Under the pieces are notes generated by a model. The model was not told the origin of the DNA, ran no database searches, and was given only the letters and a program-made list of their open reading frames with translations. This document shows positions 36,321 to 49,048 of a stretch of DNA of 64,000 bases, piece after piece; positions within the stretch are counted from its first letter, which is position 1, and each line of letters opens with the position of its first letter. The stretch lies in the NCBI GenBank assembly GCA_015178975.1, contig WHVD01000135.1:62001-126000 (forward strand), written 5' to 3'. The DNA comes from Hysterangium stoloniferum (Eukaryota; Basidiomycota; Agaricomycetes; Hysterangiales; Hysterangiaceae). The translations under genes and the position numbers were made by a program.

Positions 36321-38418
36321 TTACTATATATCTATTTGTGGGTGCTGTTACGTCCACTGGATCAGACTCTCTTTATTTAACGGCGTTTCAAAAAACGTTC
36401 GTTTCGTGCTGTGATCGGGGTATGTCTCATGCCAATCTGCTAAACATGACCCCATCTCTTGAAAGTTGCAAAACGAGCAGCTCACGACATCTAAACAAAA
36501 GATTCCTCCATCGAGATACACAGCATGCAACTCGGGAGTGAGATAAAGTTGAATTTTCGACGTCAAGCTGGCTGAGAGAATAATCTTTTCCAAGTTGGTC
36601 AATATCAAAGCACAACCGAAAGTAAACCACAATGTTGCCAGGGTACCCATCAACTATGTACTAAGGCTTTTCTCTCTATTTTTGATCTGTTTTAACACCT
36701 AGTGCGATTCTTTCTTTAACGATTTTAAATCGGGCCATAACCTGAAAGCATTATGTCAAATCCACCTGGATTGTCTTCAATCCTCGATCAATTTCCTGAT
36801 TTGTACGACGGTGCTATCGGGCAGTTGGACGTTATACTGTGGTGTAAATGATGGCCATCGGTTCAGGGAATAAAAATAGCCGAGTGAAATGTTATACATA
36901 CGCAGATGGCGTGAAGGCACCTGCCTAGACGGATTTCCCCTGATTGTGGCATCTCGTTTAAAACCAAATCATTCCGGTTGCATGTGGAGAAGCTAAGGAA
37001 TAGGAATCGCTTTTATCATGTTGATGTGGTGTAATTGGGGCCGATTCCATTGGAGCTTTTTGTGGATAACGAGGCTCGACAAATAGGAGTAATACGAGGA
37101 AGAATAACCTGTGTGAATCAATATTCCACACCTTCATGAAGATTTTTGATTGTAAAATGTTCCCCCCCTGCGTATACCATTGCATGGGGATTTCACATCA
37201 GTTACTACTTATTTGTCTAATATGGGGGCTAGGGAATGTCGCGAGAAGGTGAAAAGGTGAAACACTGTACACCCTGGTAATCTCTGAAGAATCACCATGT
37301 GTGATTTCATGAAGCACGCTAATTTAGCAAACGCCTAGAGACAGTTGTAACCGTACAAAAAGCCACAGCTCTGAGTACGAGGGCAAAATCTCTCGGTAAT
37401 TGAGTTGGTGTAGACATTTATCAATAGGAAATATCAATTTCGTGAAAAATTGTTCAGATGCAGAGCTCAGCTGGCAGCAGGTTCTTATTGTTGCGGCGAC
37501 CGCCCCGTTGGCGGATGAACAAGCAAGAAGTGTCCACTGATTTCTGATATAGTATGTGTATCATTCATATGGTGCACGAACTGAGCTGGAGATGGCACCG
37601 AAGAAAATTTCTACGTCAATGCAGATGGCCGGATGTGCCAAATGTGCGCGAGGCTAAGACCATCATCTAAAATAAATAATTATCGGTTCAACCATCAGTA
37701 GCATCAAAAATCGTAGAAGAAAGCCATTTCAACAGGAAGGGATCAAGGCTATGTCACAGTTGAACTGCGAGACTGTTGTATTTGCTGCCATGGATGGAAG
37801 CGAGTCACTCTGAGCCACCCAATTCAGTTGCAACACCGTAATGGACGATGGGCTATTTGTCAGAAACTGATTAATGTTGTGCTCCATACTCACTGCCTTG
37901 GAATGCACAACACTTGGGAAAGCATGTCTTGACACAGTCGCAACGGAACACCTTCCGGTCGCGTCACTTCACCAGAGTGTAAGGCTGTGGTATCAGCCTC
38001 ACTCGGTCGGCAACGGACAGGACAAAAGTATCGTGTTGTGAGTGATTCTTCCTACTACAAAACAGATGTGACGTCTAACTAATATATATAAAATAGAGAA
38101 CCATCAAGTATTCGCAACAAGGGGAATTCCGGACAAACAGGACCGAGAGTCTAGATCGTGGTAGGGAAGGAGAAGGAAGAGAAAAGAAAAAGGGTTCGAA
38201 TCTTTATTGAGTCTGATCTCGGGTTGGGCTCGATCAGGGGAACTATCAGAGTGCGGTCAGTGATCAGGGGTCAGGATGCGGCTCTGTATGTGTGGTAAGG
38301 CGGCCAGGATTACAAGAGGGTCACTTACTGGTCGCGCAAGTTTTGATATTTCCCCTTCTAGGCATTCAAATCCCATAATTAATGGTTTAAAAAAATTTGT
38401 GAAAAAGGTAGGTTCACA
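36321..38418. other. CpG-retaining intergenic region with unconvincing ORFs
   Basis: A 101-codon minus ORF (36653-36348, with LYLTPELHAVYLDGGIFCL) and a 75-codon minus ORF (37185-36958) are the best candidates but carry no recognised motif or exon chain. Otherwise no gene seen. Confidence 0.3.
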
Positions 38419-38453
38419 ATAGAGAGTATTTGCAGCTAATAATTATTAGCTCC
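38419..38453. repeat. Partial copy of the 35201 MITE
   Basis: Contains TAGAGAGTATTTGCAGCTAA, matching the end of the hairpin element at 35201-35314, followed by the palindrome CTAATAATTATTAG. The other arm is missing. Sits at the edge where CpG depletion begins. Confidence 0.55.
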
Positions 38454-38666
38454 AGAATGATCCGGACATCAACTCCGCATATTATTTATTGTCAATCAAA
38501 ATATTATCTCAATGTGTAGCCCAGAATGTGATAACTGAGTCCAAACTGCACCTTGCTCTCTACCCCAACACAATGCCATCACTTTGCGTCCCAGTGCTCC
38601 TCAGTGAGTTCAACCCACCCCCTTTGTTTTCTATGTTAACATACACATTTTTTTGAGGCTGTTATT

Positions 38667-40950
38667 ATGTGTTTTCCAGGTTTCTCAGTGTGTCCAAACC
38701 ATACTCTTCTGTTTAACCTAACATATGCATTTTCAAGGCCATTCTCACATGTTCTGAGTGCCATGTCCTGCCCATTCAAGACCACATCACCTTCTGACTT
38801 CTATGGTACTTCCCTTTGCTCACCCTCTCCCCCCCCTGCTGCAAAAACTGTCACCCCATCATCACATGCAATGCCTCTCACACCCATGCTCTCCCCTTCT
38901 GAAGGTTTGAGATGCTTATCCATCCCATGCCCACACAGCCCCATGAGTGTGGATACTCTCATATGTATGCCTCCTCTCCCCAACTCCTTATCCATGATTG
39001 ATGCCTCTCACTAGGTCACTTTGGTCACATCATCTCCACATGCATTCAAAGGTGAGTCAGATACTGACATTTCAACTAATGGAGCAAGGATGCCTCTTCA
39101 TCCACCAAGAAGAGGACACAACAATGCAAGCTCAGGGAGGAGTTCACAACCAATGACCTCAAAGCACTTTTGAGTACAGTTCTAAATGTCAACTCCTGGA
39201 TGTGCACATGGGGAGTTGAAGGACAAGTGGCAGGAGGTGTCAGTTCTGACCAAACAGGGGAATGTGTGTAAAGGACATTCAGCTGAGATGCTGTACAGTC
39301 TCTTGAAAGCTGTTGAGGTGTGATTGTTTTTTGTTTATGTTTTTTATTTAACACTCTATTAGACTTGAGGTACTAGTATGTGGAACACTCTCAATCATGA
39401 TACAAACCTTTAGAGGATAGTCACAATTTATTGAATATACAAAATCTTATGGAAAAGTCCTCATATTTCTAAGTGAGACTATTTCCTCTGGCTATGACTA
39501 CTGTTATGACCCATTCCCAGATGTTTCAATATCCGACTTCTGATCTCTGACTACGGAACATCATCGTTACCATATCATCCGCATTCTTCCCTTGTTCCGC
39601 ATTTGGTAATTTGTCCGTTGACAAGTATTCACTCGTTTGTTTGTTGTATTCCCGTTTCGGAATATTGTCTCCCTAATGTGTCTTATTGTATTTCCGTTTA
39701 AAGAACATTTCCATTTCCATCTTATTATGGTCTTAGTTTGTAGTACAATAACGAGTAGACTTATATTAGTTTCCGCGAATTTGTACTTTACCTTAGATCT
39801 GATATCGACTTAGTTTCTTATTCCTTCTCCCGTCTTTCTGTACGCTCGATATTCGAAACTCTTCGGAACTCTGAATATCCGTATCTTCCATTATAAGTCT
39901 CACCTCTGAAATTAAGGACTTTGAGCGTTTGCGTAGAGGCACAGCACATAAGCTGAAGCCGACGTCCTGACCCTATCCGATAGTTCCCGACTTCCCAGTG
40001 ACTTTCCGATAGTTCCAGAATAAGTTCCCGACACGGCACTTAACAACTACATGTTTTAGGAGTTTATATTTCATTACCCCAAAATTTCATCTTTAAGACT
40101 TGTATACTCTTTTAAAATATGCATAACTGTCATGATTAAACAAGATTATCTGGGTTGTTACTTAATCTTTGGGATGAGATGTATTTTCTGAAATCTGTGC
40201 ACCCTTTCAAAACAGTTTGCATAATTTAAATTTATTTGATTTAGAAACTTAACCAGAACTATCTGGCCTACCAATCCATGTTGTGGAATTTATCCCCAAA
40301 AGGATAATCTACAATATGATTGTTTGACTACCTTGTATCAGATTGTAGGATAAATATTAATATTAATATTTTCCCATTCTCCAGAGTGTTACCTGATGGA
40401 CTGAATTTGATGAAATATTAATTCTACAGTAAACAATATAAATGTATATGCTTGAGTGGATAAGTATGTAACTTTTAAAGTTTTTGGTTATTCTCCTTTT
40501 CACTGCCATATCAAGTTGTTTGGCTTCTGTGGCAGCTTTCAAAGACCTGGCAGAGGAAGCAAGGGAATCTGATTGTGAGAAAGTGAAAATGGTATGTTAT
40601 TCTTGATATTATATCTTTTATTCTACTCATCTTTTTTAGGCAGCCCAAGCTCAGAAGATTGCCAGTTTGAACTTGCATGAGGTGATAATGAAGGGCCATA
40701 CATACTGATCCTTGAAGTAGTGCACTCAAGATGATGTGTTTTTGGCTACAGGGCATTCTGATAAGGACAATGAAAACCCCTCCAGCTCTGGCATATCCAT
40801 GTTGATGACCCAACTCACTTCAAACAGTGAGCAATACAAGCAGACAGAAGTATTCATTCAGGCCCAAGAGGAGGTGCATGCAGCACACCTTGTCAGTGAT
40901 GAGATTGTGAAGTTACTCATTGATGTGTTGAGACAGGGTTTGTTAGGATG
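38667..40950 (+). pseudogene. SANT/Myb-like DNA-binding protein gene, split by a solo LTR
   Basis: First part 38667-39320: a Ser/Pro-rich N-terminal ORF (38667-39014) then a decayed SANT-like trihelix region readable as LREEFTTNDLKALLSTVLNV and GELKDKWQEVSVLTKQ. Second part about 40530-40950: KDLAEEARESDCEKVKM, an apparent intron, then an open C-terminal frame (SMLMTQLTSNSEQYKQTEVF) ending LIDVLRQGLLG. The LTR at 39502-40045 lies between. Such proteins occur in fungal DNA transposons and as host genes. Stops and frameshifts make it inactive. Confidence 0.55.
39502..40045. mobile_element. Solo LTR, 544 bp, perfect target duplication
   Basis: TGTTATGACC...CACTTAACA flanked by actac (39497-39501 and 40046-40050). 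The LTR motif occurs in reverse at 39940-39960. Unlike its CpG-poor surroundings it keeps many CpGs, suggesting a younger insertion than the host sequence it interrupts. Homologous to 17902-18433. Confidence 0.9.
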
Positions 40951-41463
40951 ATCTTTGTTTTTCTCCATTTTCTTTCTATTGTATTATAGTCACTCTCTCA
41001 ATAATGTTTTGTCACTTACACATAAAAAACAAATAAGAATATATGTTTTATTGTGAGGAATACAAGACAACAAAATTAATCATGAAAATATGTATCTATA
41101 GTTGGTGGCATGCAACCATAACAAATGGATGTTTGATTGGGAATGAGACACACATGAGCATTGCACAGTAGGATACCAACATGATACATTGTTCTGCACT
41201 GTCCCCAATATCTTCCACTTCAAAACTGAATTGAGAAATGGCCAGTCCTGTAAGACAAGGCCAAATCTATGCTCCACTGAAATGTGGACCCTACCAATTG
41301 CTGTGTTCTATGCATACTGTTCCTCAGAGAGTGGTGCAACTGTGGTGTATGGGCTCACCATGGGATTTGTGCCATACACCAAGTCTCCACAGATCTGAGA
41401 GTATTGGCACTCAGGGGGGTCCTGGTTGGATCACCTTCTGTGAGAGGTACCCTTTCATGGGAA
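40951..41463. other. CpG-poor spacer
   Basis: Overlapping ORFs on both strands at 41189-41541 with no motif; probably decayed transposon interior. Confidence 0.3.
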
Positions 41464-42068
41464 TGTAACTATCTTGTCAGACTATATTCCCAATATTTTT
41501 TCCTTATTTTCTACTATTTTCTAAATCATCTAATTCTCTGATTACATGCATTTATATCACTTTGAAGATCTATGTACACCTATGGGTACATAGACCTTAT
41601 GAGCACTTACATACTGTATACTTATGTACACTAGTGGGTGTAACTAGAAACTCAATCACTTTTACCTTGTAACCATGACTTGCCCAGACACTCTTTTTAG
41701 TGTCCTGCAAGTTGTGATTGGGATATCATCTCAGCCATCTTGAATGGTTTTCAACTTGAACTCACAACAACTATCTAGCTTTGTACTGTATAGTCAAAGC
41801 TTGAACTATCATCAGCTTCAACTTGTATCTTGCATCACTTGTATCATCCTCTCTCCTCCTAACTCATTACTTCATTAACTTGCCTTTGGAATTGTACTGT
41901 AAGGTCAATTCCATTCTCCTTTAGTTGTCTTAGTTATCTTATGACTACTAAAGTCAACTAAACCTATTTTACTATCTATATTGTACTTCAATATATATTG
42001 TCGTGTTGTACCTAGATGGTTTATATACTTTGTATATAGAGTGGTCAGAACTTCCACAACTCTTCACA
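41464..42068. mobile_element. LTR of the 28360 family
   Basis: Contains the shared GACTTGCCCAGACACTC and TAGTGTCCTGCAAGTTGTGA blocks and ends CTCTTCACA. Starts approximately at TGTAAC (41464). Flanks gggaa/gtggt do not match, so the left boundary is uncertain. Confidence 0.65.
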
Positions 42069-42539
42069 GTGGTAATCCAGGCTGGACGATTCTTTTCCTA
42101 CCAAGAAAAAATTTTATTAAAAGAAAGAAAACCATCTACTGCTAGCTACACACAATGACCATGGGTAAGGAACAGGCTGTGAAACCTTCAGTGGGGTTGA
42201 GCAGTTCACTCTCATGATGAAGACCTGCTAGTCTCAAACTGCCCAGTAACATTATGATGAAAAAGCCCTCATTGACTTCCCAAAGGCAAGCCTTTGTTGG
42301 AGGTTCCCCCCAAATCAAAATCAAATCCCCAACAGTTGTCTCACTCAGTCAGTCAGGACCACACTCACACCAGGAACAACTGAAAACACTGGAAAGGAAC
42401 ACTTCACATACACACATAATGACAACATGAGACTACAATTTCCACCATGTCAGGTAATACTTCAGTGCACCGATCATGGATGATTGGTTTATGATGAACC
42501 CATCAACAACAAATAGGACATGTACTATGCCTCAAGGAG

Positions 42540-44560
42540 GAAATTATGGTGATTGTACCAGACTACAAAATGAGATACCCCACCATGCCCATGACAATTG
42601 GAGTTTGGTTGGGTAGTTATCATGGTATTCTATTGGCCCCAACAGTGGACAATTTAATCTCAACTATTTATCCAAACATACATGATCCTGAGGTTCTTAC
42701 TGATGTGTTTTTCTTGGAGTGGGCCATTCTCTGTCCTTGAAATTCAGATGTAGATCAAATCAATGACATGCTCTTTGAAAATTTCCAGGGATTGGGCAAA
42801 CCTACTATATAATTTAATAGACTGGTTGGATCATACAATTTGATGACACAGCAAACAATGGCACAATGATGAGAGAGTTCATGGTCCTTTTTGAAGGAGC
42901 AACAGGTGAAAAATACATATGATTGGAAAGAACATCAGATTTGGTGAGTTTTTGGTTATATCTGTTTTATACAATACTAACATTATATAATATTAAAATT
43001 ATAGTTGCCTTGTGCATGCCATCAATTTGGCCACTCAAGCAATTGTTTCAACATATTCTGCTACTAAGCACTACAACCCCCACATGACCCTGAGGCACAC
43101 CTTCTAAGTCAAGACACAGGTGGTGAGAGGGATGTATTTGGGATGGTTCATGCCATATTTGTAAAGGTATGTATGTGATAAAAGTCATATTCCATTCACA
43201 CTGATATTATCAGGTTTGAAGCTCAAGCAAAAGAAATGAACTATCCCTCAAACTTCAAAAGGACAAAGGCTCTGATCACCCACAGACACTTCTATTAGAT
43301 ATGCCAGTATGTTGGTCATCTACATTCATTATGGCCAACTGGGTATATCTTTTATGACATGTAAGTGTTAAAAATTGATATGATACTCTGTTATCAAGTT
43401 TTAATATGATTCTACAGCATGTGGATCACTTTATATTTGAGATAACAGCTGAAGAGAATGACACCACCAGGCATGCAAAACTTCATTCACTTGCATTGGA
43501 TAAGGCAGAATGGGATCAGATCTAGGAATTTCGGGAATTAATAAGAGTAAGGATTTTATTCAATTCAACATCACATCACCCCAATTACCCATTGATTTTG
43601 TTTTATCAGTATGCAGATGCTGTGCAACAAGCCTTCTCATCCAAAACCTATCCTACACTTTATTTAGCAATTCCAGAGATGCCATTCCAAGTGTAACCCA
43701 ATGTTGCACTAGAAGATGGAATTGCGAAAATTGCTGAATACTACAATAAAACTGAGGAATCTGACACTTATCTCATTGCCATGGGTATGTCATATACATA
43801 CATCATACTGATCTGTCTGACTTCATAGTCCTTGATATTCACAGTGCTTAATCCCTCACAAAAAGCATTACATTTCAAGAAGTACTGGGGCACTGAATTA
43901 AATAATTGGGCACTTGAGCATGTTGAAAAAATAGTAAGACCTGTGTTTTTCTGCTTTCAATCACTAATTAATTTTTATAGATTCAGGAACAGTACTTACA
44001 GTTATATGAAAATGGTGCTCATTCCATTCAGCCTAAAATGTGAAAACCACAAAGCTATCAGAAGTTTTACTTTTACTTGAAAGTAGTGATGATGATGAAG
44101 AAGCTTCCTTGAGCACATCACCTGGGATGCATGAGTACCAGCACTGGCTTCAAACTGAAAAGGTAGTCTTGTCACCTTTAGCATCAAACCTTAGACCTTA
44201 ACACCTGGTTTGGGTGCCCTTGCTTGACATGGGACATACATACATATCACTATCCTGTGTGGTTAATTCAACTTGATCATGATTCTGGTCCCAAAATATG
44301 GCATGTGAATTGGGTGAGAGAATGAGGTAGATGCAAGCAAAGAGCATTGTTCTTACTAAGCAACTGCACGGTAGTTACTATAGAATTTCTATCTAATTAC
44401 AAATTTAAGGAATAAAATGAATATGAGATTATTATTCAAGTATATCATATTTTAACAAAATGGTGGCAATGCAATCACTATTATAATTTATCTCCAACAG
44501 AATCATGGATCCCAGAACACAATATTATTGACTCCTTGTGGAGAGAGACCAGAAGTATAG
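42540..44560 (+). pseudogene. hAT-family transposase remnant
   Basis: Pieces in several frames read as a fungal hAT transposase. They include a central region (THRHFY, ALDKAEWDQI), YADAVQQAFSSKTYPTLYL, IAEYYNKTEESDTYLIAM, VLNPSQKALHFKKYWG followed by WALEHVEKI and EQYLQLYENGAHS. Several GTATGT...CAG intervals inside may be introns of the original gene (for example near 43784-43845). CpG-poor with many stops, so inactive. Terminal inverted repeats were not found. Confidence 0.75.
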
Positions 44561-44936
44561 ATGTTGAATTTGAGTAAGTTATTTAAAGTTCTTGTAGTTA
44601 TTGAAATAACTGAAGTTTGACTTTTATAGTTGGGGAAATGGGATTTCGTGTGCTCATTATCACATGAGGATGAAAAGAGCTTGGATTACATACCTTCATT
44701 TTCCCCTATGTTAAATGCCCTTCTGCAACCTCATCTTCATTGCTGAACAAGCTGGTGAAGAGAAAGCAAGTCAGGAGAGAAGAATGTCCTGCTTTGAATT
44801 ACTTGTACACTGGGAAGGCTATTTCAGAGTTGAAGGCTGAATCGACTTATCTCAAAAACTATTTCATATTGTTTTCTAGAAATATCTCTTCAATAGATAT
44901 TGCCATGATACATTGTTGGCTCCATATGAATCTAGA
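44561..44936. other. Decayed sequence beyond the hAT remnant
   Basis: A plus ORF from 44740 (KLVKRKQVRREECPALNYLY) has no known motif. It runs into the LTR at 44937. Confidence 0.3.
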
Positions 44937-45776
44937 TATTAAGGTGTGTACATGGAGGGTTTCTGGAGAAACCTGGATGAAAGCCAGTAGGACTTGGCTT
45001 CAGCTTATAGGCTGCGCCCTCATGAGATCATCTTGTCCAATTTCAAATGGGCAGACAGGAATCCCAGGGAGTCCAGGTGGGGTTCATGGGTCGAGAGGTT
45101 GGGGAGTCGAGATAGATAAGTTGGAGGTCAAGTGATAGATATGTCAGAGCCCATGGGCTCCGACGAGTAAGAGCAGTGTGTTTCAAAGAGGAATTTAGAG
45201 TGGAAAATATACTAAGATTACTGGGGAGAATCTAGGCTGATTTTCTGACTGGATTGTATGCACAACATCTGCCAGACTATATAGACTGTGGAATGAATAA
45301 CATACCAAATCCAGTAATAATGAAAACTAAACTAGCAAACATAAAACAAGATAAGTAAACACCAAACTTGGTGTTAGGAATGGGATGGAACAGAGTGAGT
45401 CTGAATTGTGACAGGTCATTTGACTATAATGGGAATGGGGCTCAGTTAGAGGGTTGACAGGTTTTCTGAGAGGGGTCCAGTGACTGATGCATGGGACAGG
45501 GTCAGATATAGACAGGGATGGAGCCTGGGAGGTATTCCAGTGACTGATACATGAAGTAATGAAGGTCGAGTGTGGACAGGTCTGACGTATGGAGTCCAGC
45601 AGGTATTCTGGTAAACTGATAATGGGTGCGTATAGGGTGTGGGTGCATATAGAGTGTGGGTGCATATAGGGTGTGGGTGCATATAGGGTGTGGGTGCATA
45701 TAGGGTGTGGGTGCATATAGGGTGTGGGTGCATATATGTTGATGCCCAGAGCCTGGCAGGAATTCCGGTCGTAACA
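44937..45776. mobile_element. Solo LTR, 840 bp, perfect target duplication, internal minisatellite
   Basis: Begins TATTAAGGTGTG (TG end changed to TA) and ends CGGTCGTAACA, flanked by ctaga on both sides (44932-44936 and 45777-45781). The LTR motif is at 44993-45018. Reverse-orientation homologue of 15512-15993 but about 350 bp longer. Confidence 0.85.
45624..45736. repeat. 17-bp minisatellite inside an LTR, about 6.6 copies
   Basis: Unit GGGTGCATATAGGGTGT, almost invariant. The related LTR at 15512 has only one or two diverged units (near 15540-15575), so the array grew after the copies separated. Confidence 0.9.
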
Positions 45777-46785
45777 CTAGACTCTAGTATAAGTAACAAG
45801 GATAAATGGACCCAATGAGTGTCTGCAGCCCATGCAATGGCTTTGCTTATACTGGAACAGTTATACATCCAATTATGCTCTGATGGCTCACCTTTTGAGA
45901 ATATTCCTACACATATATCTCTATTTCAAGTCTACTGAAGCACTTCTGGCATATACAATATAGCCAGGTACCACCATCCCCTGCCATAGATATTGACAAA
46001 GAAACCATTGGATTACTTGAATATGAGATGTTTGAGACTTAAAAAGCAGCAGGGCCAGCCTGCTTTGAACAACAGGGATTGGATTCAGGTAATCATCAGA
46101 ATAAATGGTGTATATATCCTTTTATTCCCTACTCCTGGAAGGAGGTGATATTTCTGAACCAGAGGAGACTAAATATCAGGTATTGTACTATTATCACTTT
46201 CAAAATCTAATATAGACTGATGCTCATACATTTATACAGCATCAGCCAGAATTTAGTGAAGACAGTAAACCAGATACTCAAGAATCTCACATTCAGAAGG
46301 GCAAAGCAGGGGCAATGAGTGAGAAAGCTTTGGTTGACAAGCAACCTGAAAGAACACTCAGAAAATGATGCAGGCTGAATTATCAAGAGACTTAAAAAGG
46401 CATAAAATGTTTCAATACAAACAAGAGAGTTTTCTGTACATAATATTGATTTTTCAATGCCCTTTACACATAATATTTGACTTTTTTTAGAGCCTTTCAC
46501 ATCCACAAGTGAAGTTATTTGTATTATAGTCCTCATCTGTTTACAACATGTTAACTCTCACCTACTCAAATAAATGGAAAGTTATTTGGTCTAGGAACAG
46601 CACCCACACATTATATTTGACTTTTTTAGAGCCTCTGACATCCACAAGTGAAGTTGTTTCAGTGTCATGGCAGTTACCTTAAGTATTTACCACAACATAC
46701 ATGTTTTGATGTAAACCTAGAACCCATGTGTTTTAGATGTCATATTTTATTTATTTGGTAACTACTTATTTAAAAAAAAAAGCTT
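45777..46785. other. CpG-poor spacer
   Basis: No gene recognised. A phrase of the type CTTTTTTAGAGCCT(T/C)TNACATCCACAAGTGAAGTT is repeated at about 46482-46515 and 46620-46650, a local duplication. Confidence 0.35.
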
Positions 46786-46847
46786 GTCGTGGCACTTGCG
46801 CTGCAGTACAATACCCTGCGCGGTACTTTCCTATATAGCCCAGTAAT

Positions 46848-47128
46848 AAAAGACATGGTAAATAGAGGTAGTAATGACAGAATCATGTTTATGAAATGTG
46901 TTGTTGAGGTATCAACAGGAAATCTGCACGGTGGATACTCTGCGTATTTGATCGACATGTGCGTTTCAAGTTGTTGGAGTGATATCAGCTTATTGGTTAC
47001 TCTATTTATTTTGTTGGGTACATCTCGGGGCAAGAAATCGCGAAGTCAACGTTTACCATTGTGTGCTGTCCACGATACCTCACGGTGTCCATCCAACCTG
47101 TGGATAGCGACGATGCTGTTAAATCCAT
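46848..47128 (+). pseudogene. Chimeric fragment: thioesterase exons 2-3 fused to NLR exon 2
   Basis: 46848-47006 aligns with 35815-35970 of the thioesterase gene (exon 2, intron, exon 3 with LHGG and its GTGCGT donor, part of the next intron). From 47019 to 47128 the sequence switches to a copy of 4564-4672, the antisense of NLR exon 2 (esterase domain). Both partial sources are elsewhere in this window. The join has no splice logic, so it is a DNA-level fusion of two gene pieces. Confidence 0.8.
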
Positions 47129-48061
47129 ATAGTGCGCCTATCTGAGATGGTCCAGATGCTCCACAATGTCTGGGAACTTTCTAGATTAGGGCGACTTCCC
47201 TCCGGGAGCCGTACATCCCAAATTACTGATGCTTCATCTTGCTCCAGACATCCTGTGTCCTTGGTGCTTCGTCCACTTCCTCTTGCTCCTCCAAGAATCA
47301 TCAGAGTTTTCATAGTAGTCATCCTACAAAACATCAATTACACTTGTGATCAAAGACATTAAAGCCGCTCTCTCACACGATTTCAGATTCCATGATACCA
47401 TGATATATGTCCTAGACAAACATTTCTACGTGAAATTCGCAGTTTCTCGACATTTCAATTGTAGAATGAGAGCCAGTTTGGATGACTAAGGTTTACGAAA
47501 GAATATCGGTGATATACAGGTGTGTGTCGTCCGACTCCTACCGATGGGCTTCGGTAGATATCTAATTTAGAATCATTTGCTATCAAGTGGTCATGGCATT
47601 CGGATTCATCTCACTTCTACTGTATGGCCAAGGATTAGATGATTCTGGCTGAGATAAACGTCGCTATGGACTAGTGAGTGATTGTTGCGGATGTTATTTG
47701 CTGTTCTCAAATGACTTGTTTCGTGCTACTCTCAACTAATTGACATGAAAATAACGGCGGTGGGGCTGTCCTTGAGAATTTTCAGTGATATTCTACTTTA
47801 AGTAGTTGTCGTTCATAAATCCGAGGTGATCCTACCCACGACTACGCTCGCCAATATTATTCCACATTCGTATGGCATTAACGAGAGGCTGAAAAGCACC
47901 GGGAGGTGGTAAAAAGTGAGTGTATGCGGTGTAAATTGGCCCAAACGATATAGCTGTATACAGCGTGGAGATCCTGTTACAAAGCAGGCTAATTAAAGAG
48001 CAATAGTACTATCTCTCTTCCTAGTTTTGATGAGATGTGTCGGCGTTATCTAGAGAAATGA
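47129..48061. other. Intergenic; left arm of inverted duplication starts at about 47405
   Basis: A minus ORF (47337-47119, with LGGARGSGRSTKDTG) has no recognised family. From about 47405 on the sequence is duplicated in reverse at 56963-57522. Confidence 0.4.
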
Positions 48062-49048
48062 TTATATATCGTGCCTAAGTGATGCAGCAAGACCTTCGAC
48101 AGGCCAACCATGGTTCTTCAACACTGATGTGGAGTTCGAATTAGACGTTACCGACGCACCAGTGAAAGGTGTGGCGATCACGCAAAGGAAGGAATGAGCA
48201 ATGTCATGTAAACGTCCAAGGCAGTGACTGCAAGGTTGGTCGTTGATTGAGCGGCGCATTGTGGAACAATGTGGAAGAAAACGAGCGAGGATGGCGATTA
48301 TATTGAGCCTGCGCGCTGTGGTACATGCGGATTCGATGTCGGAAGATGCCGCTATCAGCTTCAGAGTGACCTCGATTAATTTCTCCCCTGACCAGAGAAG
48401 CCATGAATTTGGACTCGTGTGCATCAGAATGAGACTGGTACGATAGTTTCATGAACTGTTGTGAGACCATGCTGGAAGGTAAAGAATTATAAACATACCG
48501 TAGGAGGGGCTCAATGAACGGAGAAACCACATTCAACTGGTTAATGTGATCCGTACGAAGCGTGCTGTCGTCAAAGAATGTCCTCAGGGCCCAGAAATCC
48601 TGCCATAGTGAATACGACGTGTCCTCATCGATATGAAGTGTCAAGGATGCTATATGTCTCGTTGCATCGTCCACTACGCCTTGCAACACAGCTCCAGTAA
48701 TATGTCGAAACCAGGCATCTTGGTGGATGCAACACACGAGAAGCCTCATAGAATATGGATAAAAGCGTGCTTCCAGGCGATTTTTTCTATTTTGGTTTTC
48801 GTCAACACGGTGGCAAGGTGTGATGGGGCGACGCACGGCTGTAACCAGCAACCTCTGATCGCAGTGAACTTCCTCTACAGACAGCTTACGCATGTGGCAG
48901 ATATTTTCCAAGATATCCCGAAGTTCGTCAATGAGGAAGGGAGGTTGAAAGGATGACAAATATGCGGCGAATTGTACGATAAATGCTGATGCAACCTCAT
49001 CCAAGTTGGTGTGCAGCGGTGATTTCATTACAGTATTATAAAGCGATG
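47405..49048 (+). repeat. Left arm of a 1.6-kb inverted duplication
   Basis: Reverse-complement match to 55825-57522. It spans the 3' flank and the last exon and most of exon 3 of the 581-aa gene. The arms are about 6.8 kb apart. Confidence 0.85.

Noticed and set aside
45327..45868. ORFs with repeated His-Pro-Ile-Cys-Thr units
   Set aside because: They are read from the 17-bp minisatellite inside an LTR; no conserved start or domain.
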